Assembly: GCA_021812735.1 (NCBI GenBank)
Contig: JAKAMV010000105.1
Coordinates: forward strand, 1 to 17,805
DNA: 17,805 nucleotides
DNA from: Chloroflexota bacterium
Lineage (GTDB): Bacteria; Chloroflexota; Limnocylindria; Limnocylindrales; CSP1-4
Direction of reading: 5' to 3'
The notes under the pieces were generated by a model, which was not told the origin of the DNA, did no database searches, and saw only the letters and a list, made by a program, of their open reading frames with translations. A program made the position numbers and the translations under genes. The first letter of the stretch is position 1. Every line of letters begins with the position of its first letter. Positions 6,366 to 13,623 of this stretch are shown piece by piece.

Positions 6366-8138
6366 CTACGGAGCGAGAACCGCCGAGCGGCGTTCCGCGA
6401 CCTTCGCCAGCAGTGCCTCCGCGTGGCCCCGCGACACCCCGGCCGTCGGCGACGCGAGGGCCTCGCGGCCCAGCTGCTCGAGCTCCTCGTCGGTGGCCAG
6501 GCGCAGCGCGAGCCGGACGGCGTCCAGTGCGGCGGCGTCCATGCTGAGCTCGTCCACGCCCAGACCGGCCAGAACGAGGGCGCCGGCGGGGTCGGAGGCG
6601 AGCTCGCCGCACACCGCGGTGGGGATGCCCGTCTCGTCACCGCCCGCCACCGTCGCCGCGATCGCGCGCAGGACCGCGGGGTGCAGGGCGTCCTGCAGCG
6701 CTCCGAGGCGCCCGTTCGTGCGGTCCGCGGCCAGGACGTACTGGGTGAGGTCGTTGGTGCCGATCGAGAAGAAGTCCACCTGCCGCGCCAGCGAGGAAGC
6801 GAGGAGGGCGGCCGACGGCACCTCGACCATGATGCCCGTGACCAGCCGACTCGAGCGTGCGATGCCGTCCGCGTCGAGACCCGCGGCCACGTCGTTGCGC
6901 AGGCTCACCAGCAGCTCCACGTCCTCGACCGTCGCCACCATGGGGGCCATGATGTGCGGCGTCACCCCGGCCTCGGCTCCGGCACGGAAGATCGCCCGGA
7001 GCTGGGTTGCCACCAGGTCGCGGCCCGGGCCGTAGGCCAGCCGGAATCCCCGGACGCCCAGGAACGGGTTCTCCTCGGCAGGCAGGTTCAGGTACGGGAT
7101 GGCCTTGTCGCCTCCGATGTCGGCCAGGCGGATCACCACCGGTCGGTCGGCGCCGAAGGCGGTGAGCACCTCCCGGTACGCCGCCACCTGCTCCAGCTCG
7201 GTGGGCGGCTCCTGGCGGCCCATGAACACGAATTCGGTGCGGAACAGGCCGACGCCCTCGGCACCCGCCTCCAGTGCCCTGGCCGATTCGCCCGGGCTGC
7301 CGATGTTGGCCACCAGGGGGATGCGGTGCCCGCTTGCCGTCTGGCCGGCCATGCCGCGCAGCGCCTGGGCCGCCAGCGCCTCGTGCTCAGCCCGGCGCCT
7401 CCGCTCCGCGAGCTCGGCCTCGACGGCGGCGCTCGGGTCGAGGAAGACTTCGCCCATCGTGCCGTCGATCGCGGCACGGACATGGCCGCCGCCGGCGGCC
7501 AGCTCGGCGACCGCGTCGAGCACGCCCCGCGCGGCGACGATCGCGGGGATCCCGAGCGCCCGCGAGAGGATCGCCGCATGGGACGTCCGGCTGCCCTCCT
7601 GGAGGACGACGCCGATCAGACTCCCCTCCGGGAGCTCCAGCGTCACGGACGGCGGCAGGTCGTCAGCGACCGCGATCGAGGGCTCCGCCGGTGGGGTGAC
7701 CCGCTGGCCCGACAGGATCCTGGCGATCCGGGCGGCGACATCGCGCACGTCGGCCGCCCGCGCCGAGAGCAGCTCGTCGTCGAGCGCCGCCAGGGTGGCC
7801 GCCGCGGCCTGGCCGGCCATCTGGACGACCCGCGCCAGGTCGGCGGGAGTGGAGGAGCCGCTCTGCGACGCCATGCGCTCGGCCTCGTCCACGATCAGCT
7901 CGTCGGTGGCCATCAGCGCCTGCGCCTCGAGGATGCCCGCCTCGCTGGCGCGACCGCCGGCCCGGACGCGGTCCGCGAGCGCGACGAGCTCCTCGGCGGC
8001 GATCCCGGCGGCGTCCGAGATGGTCAGCTTGTGGACCGCCGGCTCGCCCTCGAGCGGCTCTGACAACCCGGCCGCCATGTATCGCCAGACGGGGCCGACA
8101 GCGTACCCCGGGGCGGCGGCGATCCCACGAATGCTCAT
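6366..8138 (-). CDS. ptsI: Phosphoenolpyruvate-protein phosphotransferase (PTS enzyme I)
   Basis: Cytoplasmic enzyme I of 590 residues (E. coli 575) that takes phosphate from phosphoenolpyruvate and passes it to HPr. In order it shows an N-terminal start typical of the family (GIAAAPGYAVGPV), the HPr-interacting helical region, and the phosphohistidine motif GSRTSHAAILSRALGIPAIV with His187 as active site. It continues with the PEP-binding barrel containing GVGLFRTEFVFM, GVRGFRLAYG, the signature DFFSIGTNDLTQYVLAADRT, and VCGELASDP with the catalytic Cys. The ATG at 8138 follows AGGAG at eight bases. It lies upstream of the PTS operon in the same direction and divergent from the ispD-like operon, so it may be a dedicated enzyme I for this transporter. 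No HPr gene is visible in the window. Confidence 0.96.
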   Translation of the reverse strand: MSIRGIAAAPGYAVGPVWRYMAAGLSEPLEGEPAVHKLTISDAAGIAAEELVALADRVRAGGRASEAGILEAQALMATDELIVDEAERMASQSGSSTPADLARVVQMAGQAAAATLAALDDELLSARAADVRDVAARIARILSGQRVTPPAEPSIAVADDLPPSVTLELPEGSLIGVVLQEGSRTSHAAILSRALGIPAIVAARGVLDAVAELAAGGGHVRAAIDGTMGEVFLDPSAAVEAELAERRRRAEHEALAAQALRGMAGQTASGHRIPLVANIGSPGESARALEAGAEGVGLFRTEFVFMGRQEPPTELEQVAAYREVLTAFGADRPVVIRLADIGGDKAIPYLNLPAEENPFLGVRGFRLAYGPGRDLVATQLRAIFRAGAEAGVTPHIMAPMVATVEDVELLVSLRNDVAAGLDADGIARSSRLVTGIMVEVPSAALLASSLARQVDFFSIGTNDLTQYVLAADRTNGRLGALQDALHPAVLRAIAATVAGGDETGIPTAVCGELASDPAGALVLAGLGVDELSMDAAALDAVRLALRLATDEELEQLGREALASPTAGVSRGHAEALLAKVAERRSAVLAP

Positions 8139-8277
8139 CTCGGGTGCTCCTGTTCAGCGACGTCCGCAACCACTCCTCGCAGGTTTCGGGCTGCTGTCCA
8201 CAACGCGATGCACCGGCCGTCGAGCCGCCCGGAACCGTACGCGCCCGAGGCCCGTCGGCGAGCCGACAAGGCCCATA

Positions 8278-8306
8278 TTGACACGGCCGAATCCAGGTTG
8301 TAACGT
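8278..8306 (+). promoter_or_regulatory. Candidate promoter of the ispD-like operon
   Basis: A perfect TTGACA (8278-8283), a 17-base spacer and TAACGT (8301-8306) would start transcription near 8313. The -10 box matches the consensus weakly. The palindrome at 8332-8343 would lie at about +20, a place fit for repression. Confidence 0.45.
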
Positions 8307-8329
8307 CCAGCCGCACGGTCGCTACAGGT

Positions 8330-8343
8330 TGTCACATATGTGA
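8330..8343. promoter_or_regulatory. Operator-like palindrome shared with the gutM promoter
   Basis: TCACATATGTGA (8332-8343) is a perfect 12-bp palindrome. On the minus strand CACATATGTGACA (8342-8330) matches CACAAATGTGACA at the gutM operator in 12 of 13 bases. It lies between the divergent ptsI and ispD-like genes, so one bound protein could control both directions. Confidence 0.6.
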
Positions 8344-8500
8344 ACGCGGATCCCCATCCCGCACCGTTCCTCCGGGGCCAGCCGGCCGGATGACGGGACC
8401 GGCCACGCCCCTCTAGTCGGAGACAGCATGGTTGGGAATCCTCCGGAGACGGGCGGCGAAACGGGTGGCGCAACGGGTACGCGCGCACGCGCGAGGCATC

Positions 8501-9247
8501 GTGGTAGCATTCCGCCGCCGAGCAGCACCCCGAAGTTGGGAGTGGCCGACCATCACCAGCGAACCCAGCTCACTCGCAATCATCCCGATCCATCCGACCT
8601 CACCGGCCGGGCAGCTGACGATCGGCGGCAGGTCGGTCCTGGACGCGACGGTGCGGGCGCTGCGGGCGGTCCCCTCCATCGGGCCCATCGTTCTCGCCCT
8701 GGAGGGCGTGGACGCCGACGCCTGCCTGTCCGCGATCGAGCGCCCGGACGAGCTCCGGGTCGCGGTGACCGCCACCCACTCGAACCGCTGGCAGGCGATC
8801 GCCTCGGCGCTCGAGGTGGAGCCGTCGCTCGGCACGGTGCTGCTGCATGAGCCCGAGCGCCCGCTCCTCACGCCGGCCAGCCTCACCGCGCTCATCGGCG
8901 CGCTCCGCGGTGACGGCGCGCTGCTGGGGGTCGCGGTCCACGAGACGATCAAGCGCGTCTTGGCCGGCCGCGTCGTCAGCACGATCCCGCGCGAGACGGT
9001 GCACGCCGTCCAGGCACCCTGCGTCTTCCGGCGGGAGCCGCTCGTCTCAGCCGTCGCCCAGGCCGTCGCCGAGCGCTGGCCCTGCCGCGACGAGCTGGAG
9101 CTCGCGCGGGCGACCGGCCTCCGCGTCCACCTCGTGGACGGGCTGCGCTCGAACCTTCCGATCCAGTCTGCCCGCGACGCCCGCTACGCGGAGCTTCGGT
9201 CGATGGCGGGCGAGCTCCGCCTCGACGTGGCGCTCGCGGCCGGATAG
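8501..9247 (+). CDS. IspD-like nucleotidyltransferase-fold protein with degenerate active site
   Basis: About 248 residues whose layout resembles the IspD (MEP cytidylyltransferase) family and the gene that follows. The catalytic positions are changed. The glycine-rich LAAGxGxR loop reads IHPTSPAGQLTIGG, HDAVRP reads HEPERP, and the C-terminal NIKIT lysine motif reads NLPIQ. It is therefore unlikely to transfer CMP in the normal way and may be a partner or regulatory subunit of the intact IspD. The start is uncertain: GTG 8501 has GAGG four bases upstream and gives an IspD-like length, while TTG 8432 would add an Arg-rich N-terminus. It is first in an operon with ispD, a zinc-ribbon protein, sorC and a HAD gene. 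The family call rests on overall pattern and neighbour. Confidence 0.6.
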   Translation: MVAFRRRAAPRSWEWPTITSEPSSLAIIPIHPTSPAGQLTIGGRSVLDATVRALRAVPSIGPIVLALEGVDADACLSAIERPDELRVAVTATHSNRWQAIASALEVEPSLGTVLLHEPERPLLTPASLTALIGALRGDGALLGVAVHETIKRVLAGRVVSTIPRETVHAVQAPCVFRREPLVSAVAQAVAERWPCRDELELARATGLRVHLVDGLRSNLPIQSARDARYAELRSMAGELRLDVALAAG

Positions 9248-9313
9248 CCCGACCGCGGTGCGGACGCGGACAGGGTTGCGCTCGGGGATGCGCTCAATGA
9301 CGGGGCGACGGTG

Positions 9314-10051
9314 ATGGCGGTGGAAGGGCGGGGCGGCGTCGCCGCCATCGTCCTGGCGGCCGGCTCGGGCGTGCGGATGATGGTCCCGATGAACAAGATC
9401 TTCCTGCGCCTCGGGGGCAAGCCGATCCTTCAGCGCACGCTCGAGGAGTTCTCGCGGATCCCCGCCATCGACGAGATCGTCACGGTGGCGGCGCCGGTGG
9501 ACCGCTCGCTGTGTGACGTCCTCGTCCGGGAGGGCCAGATCAGCAAGCCGCACCGCTTCGTGAACGGCGGCCCGACGCGCCACGCATCCGAGTTCAACGG
9601 CCTCGAGGCGCTCGCCGACGAGATCGAGTCCGGGAAGCTCGACGTCGTGCTGATCCACGATGCCGTCAGGCCGTTCGTGGACCGCCGAGAGGTCGAGGAG
9701 CTGGTCGACAAGGCGCGCGAGGTGGGCGCCGCGCTGCCGATGATCCCGGCCGGGAACCGCCTGGTCACGCTCGACGACCAGGGCGGCATCGGCAGCGCCG
9801 AGGAGGGTCTCTGGCTGGCCCAGACGCCCCAGGCGTTCAACGCTCGCCTGGTCCTGGAGGCCCACCGCCAGGCTGCCGCCGACGGGTTCGTCGGCACGGA
9901 CACCTCGTCGGTCGTGGAGCGCGCCGGGCACACCGTGGCCGTGGTTGTGGGGCGGCGGGAGAACATCAAGATCACCACGGCCGACGACATGGTCATGGCG
10001 GAGCTCATCGCGGACGGGATGCACTATGGCCGGACTCTGGCTTTCGGGTAG
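9314..10051 (+). CDS. ispD: 2-C-methyl-D-erythritol 4-phosphate cytidylyltransferase family protein
   Basis: A 245-residue cytidylyltransferase of the IspD family, which makes CDP-methylerythritol from MEP and CTP in isoprenoid synthesis; related enzymes use ribitol 5-phosphate. The key elements are kept: AIVLAAGSGVRM followed by NKIFLRLGGKPIL (nucleotide loop and catalytic Lys), VLIHDAVRPFVDRREVEELV (CTP/metal site), LWLAQTPQAFNA, TDTSSVVERAGHTVAVVVG and NIKITTADDMVMAELI (second catalytic Lys). The ATG at 9314 is preferred over an adjacent GTG at 9311. The last 26 bases overlap the zinc-ribbon gene. Unusual is the setting: it lies in an operon with a sugar-responsive regulator and beside a polyol PTS with a DRL-like enzyme, not with ispF or housekeeping genes. 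Confidence 0.88.
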   Translation: MAVEGRGGVAAIVLAAGSGVRMMVPMNKIFLRLGGKPILQRTLEEFSRIPAIDEIVTVAAPVDRSLCDVLVREGQISKPHRFVNGGPTRHASEFNGLEALADEIESGKLDVVLIHDAVRPFVDRREVEELVDKAREVGAALPMIPAGNRLVTLDDQGGIGSAEEGLWLAQTPQAFNARLVLEAHRQAAADGFVGTDTSSVVERAGHTVAVVVGRRENIKITTADDMVMAELIADGMHYGRTLAFG

Positions 10052-10403
10052 CCCAGACCCCGGGCTCGCGCGCCAGCAGGGCCTCGGTTCGCTGTGGGTC
10101 GGGCAGCTGGACTGCCCCAACTGCCTTGCGGAGACGATCCACGAGGTGCGGTATGTGGCCGGCCTCCTCTACCAGGCCAGCTGCACGGTCTGCGGCCAGC
10201 GGCTCGAGGTCGACCGCAAGCGGCTGCGTGAGCTCTACCTGCGCGGCCTCCCCCGCCGCATCCTGACCAAGCCCGGCCGCCTCGCCCGCGAGGCGGCCCA
10301 CGACCCCGTGGCGTTCGCGGTCAGCTTCCCGATCCGCGTGCTCACCAAGCCCGCGCGCGTGGCCGAGGAGGCCGGCACGGTTGCGGGGGTGCTGCATGAC
10401 TGA
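10026..10403 (+). CDS. Small zinc-ribbon protein of unknown function
   Basis: A 125-residue soluble protein with two CxxC pairs, CPNC and CTVC, about 25 residues apart (residues near 35 and 61), which probably bind one zinc ion. The C-terminal half is rich in Arg and Lys (DRKRLRELYLRGLPRR, TKPGRLAREAA, LTKPARVAEEAG) and contains a repeated TKP-x-R-x-A/V motif. The gene overlaps the end of ispD by 26 bases and the start of sorC by 8, so the three are translated together. I do not recognise the family. Tight coupling suggests an accessory role for IspD or the regulator, but this is inference. Confidence 0.8.
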   Translation: MAGLWLSGSPDPGLARQQGLGSLWVGQLDCPNCLAETIHEVRYVAGLLYQASCTVCGQRLEVDRKRLRELYLRGLPRRILTKPGRLAREAAHDPVAFAVSFPIRVLTKPARVAEEAGTVAGVLHD

Positions 10404-11454
10404 CGGAGCGTCGGGCAGACCCGAGACCAGCGGCCTGCGGGGGGCCAGGGCCAAGGCGGTCGGGCCGTTCAGCGACGAGCTGCTGGCGAACCTCGCCGAG
10501 GACTACTACCTCAACGAGCGGACGCAGGAGCAGATCGCGCGCCGCTACGGCATCTCGCGCTCGTACGTGTCGCGCCTGATCACGCGGGCCCGCGAGACGG
10601 GCATCGTCGAGATCATCATCCACCGCGAGATCCGCCGGAACCGCGGCCTCGAAGCGGCGCTCGAACAGCGCTTCGGTCTGGGCCGCTGCGTGGTCGTTGA
10701 GTCGGCCGGGCGACCCCCCGATGCGATCCTGCGTGACGCCGGCGAGCTGACGGTCGAGATCCTGGCCGAGGTCCTCTCGCCCGAGAGCACGCTCGCCATC
10801 TCGTGGGGGAACGCCCTGCGGGCCACCGTGCAGGCGATCCGGCCGGGCCGGCTGAAGGCGCGCCGGGTCGTCCAGATGTTCGGCGGCCTCAGGGCGGCGC
10901 CGGCGGAGATCATGAGCGGGGAGCTCGTGACAGAGGCGGCACGGCAGCTGGGCGCGGTGGAGGACCGGCTGCACGCCCCGTGGATCGTGGAGACCCCGGA
11001 CCTCGCGAGGTCCCTGCTCGAGCAGACCGATGTGGCGGCGACGCTGTACCGCGCCGCCGGCGCGGACGTGGCCGTCGTCGGCATCGGCACCATCGGGCAG
11101 TCGTCGTCAGCGCTGATCTTCAGCCCACGCTACCTGAGCCGGGACGACCTGGAGGAGATCGCCAGCTGCGGCGCCATCGGCGACATCTGCGGGCGGCTGT
11201 ACGACACGGAGGGCCGCGCCTGCCGGATACCGCTGATGGGCCGGGTGATCAGCCTCCAGCTCGACGAGATCCGGCAGATCCCGACGGTCATCGCCGTCGC
11301 GCCCGGCCGGCAGAAGGTGGACGGCGTCAGAGGGGCGCTGCGCGGCCGCCTGTTCTCCACCCTCGTCACCGATTCGGACGCGGCGCAGCTGATCCTCGCG
11401 ACGGCGGACAACAGCGCGGACGAGCCCCCCGGGCTCGCCGCCTTCACGGGCTGA
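10396..11454 (+). CDS. SorC-family sugar-binding transcriptional regulator
   Basis: DNA-binding regulator of 352 residues in the SorC family, whose members respond to phosphorylated sugars or polyols. Residues about 43-63 form the helix-turn-helix (TQEQIARRYGISRSYVSRLI). The C-terminal sugar-binding domain includes ESTLAISWGNALRATV, VVQMFGGL, DVAVVGIGTIG, GAIGDICGRLYD and AVAPGRQKVDGVRGAL. The ATG at 10396 overlaps the zinc-ribbon gene by 8 bases; the open frame begins with a TTG five codons earlier. As the only SorC protein in the window, next to a polyol PTS, it is the best candidate to bind the shared palindromes upstream of gutM and between ptsI and the ispD-like gene. The ligand would then be the imported phosphopolyol or its oxidation product. 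Confidence 0.92.
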   Translation: MTDGASGRPETSGLRGARAKAVGPFSDELLANLAEDYYLNERTQEQIARRYGISRSYVSRLITRARETGIVEIIIHREIRRNRGLEAALEQRFGLGRCVVVESAGRPPDAILRDAGELTVEILAEVLSPESTLAISWGNALRATVQAIRPGRLKARRVVQMFGGLRAAPAEIMSGELVTEAARQLGAVEDRLHAPWIVETPDLARSLLEQTDVAATLYRAAGADVAVVGIGTIGQSSSALIFSPRYLSRDDLEEIASCGAIGDICGRLYDTEGRACRIPLMGRVISLQLDEIRQIPTVIAVAPGRQKVDGVRGALRGRLFSTLVTDSDAAQLILATADNSADEPPGLAAFTG

Positions 11455-11491
11455 TGGCCGCCGCCGGGACGGCGCCCGGGAACCCGCGGCT

Positions 11492-12328
11492 TTGAGCCCC
11501 GCCCGGCACAGCGGACCGGAGCGGGCCGGGCCGCTGGTCGTGTCCGATGTCGACGGCGTGTTCACGGACCAGTTCGCCGTGACCGACCACGCCGTCGTGG
11601 AGCGGATGGCCGGGATCGTGCGGCGCGGCTGGGCCCTCGGTCTGGTCACGGGACGGTCGCACGCCTGGCTGGACCGCGAGATCCTGGCGCCGCTCCGCGC
11701 GAGCATCCCCGCAGACCTCCACGATCACGTTGCGGTCGCCTGTGAGTTCGGCGGCGTCCTGGGGACCTGCGCGGCGACGAGGCCAGCTGTCGTCGCCGGC
11801 CCCGAGATCCCCGCCTGGGCACGCGATCGGCTGCGCGCCCTGGTCGAGGAGGCGAGGTTCGGGGCGCTGTTGGAGTGGGACCCCAGCAAGGTGTGCATCG
11901 CCGCGGTGGAGGTCCGCCACGATGCCGCGAGGCTGGCCGGCCAGCAGGCGACGGACGCCGCCCTGCGCGCGTACGCCCGTGTTGCGGCCGATCTCGTCGC
12001 CGATGCCGGCTGCTGCGTCCGGCGGACCACCTTCGCCGTGGACGTCACGCCCGCGGGCCTGACCAAGCACGACGGCACCCGGGCCGTGGTGAGCCACACG
12101 GCGATGCGGCCGACCGTGGCGATGGCGATCGGCGACAGCGCCGGCGACGCCGAGATCGCCGACGAGCTGGCGGCATCCCTGGACGTGCCGGTGCTCTTCG
12201 CGTGGGTGGGACCGAGCGCGCCGCCGCCCCTCCATCGAGCGGTCGAGGTGGTGCGCACCGCGGCCCTGTTCTCCCGTGGCACCCTCGAGGCGCTCGACGC
12301 GTTCGAGGCGCGGGTCTCGACGTCCTGA
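11492..12328 (+). CDS. HAD-family phosphatase
   Basis: A 278-residue haloacid-dehalogenase-type hydrolase of the Cof/sucrose-phosphatase-like group. Motif I is VSDVDGVFTD with the nucleophile Asp and the acid/base Asp two residues later, motif II is LVTGRS, the motif III Lys is in GLTKHDGT, and motif IV is AIGDSAGDAEIAD. A cap domain lies between motifs II and III. The start is a TTG with a weak ribosome binding site, 37 bases after sorC; no better in-frame start precedes the motif I strand. It ends the operon. A role in dephosphorylating a sugar phosphate of the same pathway is plausible but not shown by sequence. Confidence 0.83.
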   Translation: MSPARHSGPERAGPLVVSDVDGVFTDQFAVTDHAVVERMAGIVRRGWALGLVTGRSHAWLDREILAPLRASIPADLHDHVAVACEFGGVLGTCAATRPAVVAGPEIPAWARDRLRALVEEARFGALLEWDPSKVCIAAVEVRHDAARLAGQQATDAALRAYARVAADLVADAGCCVRRTTFAVDVTPAGLTKHDGTRAVVSHTAMRPTVAMAIGDSAGDAEIADELAASLDVPVLFAWVGPSAPPPLHRAVEVVRTAALFSRGTLEALDAFEARVSTS

Positions 12329-12372
12329 GTCGCGATGGGTCGGGCGCGCAGCCTGACAGCCGCGCGTTCGCC

Positions 12373-12606
12373 TCAGGCGTCGGCAGCCGTCACCCAGCGG
12401 TGGCCGCAGAAGCCGCAGAAGTCCTTGCCCGACGCCTGCTTGAGGCCGCAATACGCGCAGGGGAGCCAATCGCCCTGCGGGTCCGGGAGGCATCGGCAGG
12501 GCGCGCCCGCGAGCTGGTCGATCTCGGGCAGCGCGCGGGTGCGGGGCGGCCGCTCGGCCGGCTCCTCGTCACGAGCGCCCTCTGACGTCGGCGTGCCAGT
12601 CGCCAT
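12373..12606 (-). CDS. Small zinc-ribbon protein
   Basis: A 77-residue protein with a charged, probably disordered N-terminal half and a C-terminal Cys-rich domain reading CRC, then CAYCG, then CGFCGHRW. The two CxxCG pairs lie close together, as in a small zinc ribbon. The ATG at 12606 has GGAGG seven bases upstream, a strong start that excludes the longer upstream frame. It converges with the HAD gene, with 44 bases between the stops. The function is unknown and nothing in the neighbours points to one. Confidence 0.72.
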   Translation of the reverse strand: MATGTPTSEGARDEEPAERPPRTRALPEIDQLAGAPCRCLPDPQGDWLPCAYCGLKQASGKDFCGFCGHRWVTAADA

Positions 12607-13092
12607 GGTCTCGCCTCCCGGGCGGTCCGCCGTCCCCTCGCGCGTGGGGTGCGTGCAGAGATGCAGGATAGCTGCCGAGCATCGAGCGCTCCGCGCTGCG
12701 GTGTGTGGCCCCCGGCAGCCACCACCCGCCACCCGCTGAACGCGGCACGGAACGTCTCCATCGCGGCCACCGGGTCGCCCGACGCCTTGGCCTCGAGGCC
12801 CACGACGCCCGCCAGCCCCACGGCTCCACCTGGAGGTCGAGGTCGCTGATCCTCGCGTCCGCGAGCACCTTTACCACGCTCCGCCAGGAGTCGGCCAGGC
12901 TGGCGGAGCACGCCGTCGCCCTCGCCTATCGCGGCTGGGCGGCGGGGACCCGCCGAGCCGCGCGGTCGTCCTTGCGCCGACGTTCGTCCGGGGGCAGACC
13001 ACCGGGCCGCGCCGGACCGGGCGGCGGTCGAGCCGGCTGCCGCTGTCCGGGCACCTCCGCGACGTCCGCGGAGGAAGTCGGTCGACGCGGCG
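12607..13092. other. 486 bases without a convincing gene
   Basis: Open frames here are Arg-, Trp- and Pro-rich in the manner of shadow frames in GC-rich DNA and lack ribosome binding sites. A minus-strand stretch around 12720-12880 looks faintly protein-like in two different frames and could be a decayed gene, but I cannot support it. No RNA gene or repeat was seen. Confidence 0.4.
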
Positions 13093-13623
13093 TCAGCGAG
13101 CGGCGCCCAGGGCCTCGGCCAGACGGATCTCCACCATCAGATCGCCGGCGAGGCGCTCCAGGCCCCCGCGGACGGCGTTCACGTCCACGGTCTCGGGGAT
13201 GATCACGCGGATCTGCGCGTGGAACATCCGGTCCCCGGAGTGCGCGGCGGCCGGGCGATCGGTGGCCAACTCCTCGACGTTGATGCGGTGCGCCGCGAGC
13301 AGGGTCGAGATCTCGTGGACCAGCCCGGGCCGGTCGAGACCCAGCACGTCTATCTCCATCGCGTGCTGCCGCAGCGCCTCGACTGGCGCGCTCCGCTCCA
13401 CGATGACCTTCAGGCCGCTCACCTCGAGCCGGTCCAGGGCGTCCTCGAGCACCGCCGCCTGCTCGTCCGCGACCTCCACCAGGAGCACGCCGGCGAACTT
13501 GCCCGCGAGGTGCGCCATCCGGCTCTCGAGCCAGTTGCCGCCGTTGGCGGCGACGACCTCCGAGACGGAGTCGACGATGCCCGGGTGGTCCGGGCCGATG
13601 AGCGTGAGCACGAGGTCGATCAT
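13093..13623 (-). CDS. Two-ACT-domain protein of the GcvR type
   Basis: A 176-residue protein made of two ACT domains. The first (residues about 1-75) starts LVLTLIGPDHPGIVDSVSEV and continues GGNWLESRMAHLAGKFAG. The second (about 88-165) has IDVLGLDRPGLVHEISTLLA and INVEELATD. This is the arrangement of GcvR, the small amino-acid-sensing protein that restrains the glycine cleavage activator in E. coli. There is no DNA-binding domain, so it would act through a partner. The ATG at 13623 overlaps the stop of the DinB-like gene (ATGA), so translation is coupled. The amino acid sensed is unknown. Confidence 0.88.
   Translation of the reverse strand: MIDLVLTLIGPDHPGIVDSVSEVVAANGGNWLESRMAHLAGKFAGVLLVEVADEQAAVLEDALDRLEVSGLKVIVERSAPVEALRQHAMEIDVLGLDRPGLVHEISTLLAAHRINVEELATDRPAAAHSGDRMFHAQIRVIIPETVDVNAVRGGLERLAGDLMVEIRLAEALGAAR

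Larger units (their letters stand above)
8139..8500. other. Divergent intergenic region between ptsI and the ispD-like operon
   Basis: These 362 bases hold no convincing gene. They contain a plus-strand promoter candidate (8278-8306), an AGGTTGT direct repeat (8294-8300 and 8326-8332) and the palindrome at 8332-8343. I could not define a clear ptsI promoter on the minus strand. An ATG at 8428 with a good ribosome binding site opens a frame that does not continue into the IspD-like protein. Confidence 0.5.

Noticed and set aside
5961..8063. Long plus-strand frame of 700 codons opposite ptsI
   Set aside because: It is an antisense shadow of ptsI; its Arg/Asp/His-rich composition has no recognisable domain.
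8428..8850. Plus-strand frame from ATG 8428 with a good ribosome binding site
   Set aside because: Its product is Arg/Pro/Gly-rich with no family pattern and overlaps the IspD-like gene in another frame. The ribosome binding site may be chance, or could mark a start whose frame was shifted; I saw no clear join to the IspD-like frame.
11454..11495. 13-codon frame between sorC and the HAD gene, overlapping both in ATGA fashion
   Set aside because: It is an Ala/Gly/Pro string with no ribosome binding site; the overlaps are likely coincidental in GC-rich DNA.
12390..12911. Minus-strand frames with partly protein-like stretches such as DPVAAMETFRAAFSGW and VVKVLADARISDLDLQVEPW
   Set aside because: The two stretches lie in different frames, lack starts with ribosome binding sites and run into Arg-rich shadow sequence. 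It may be gene decay but is not supportable.
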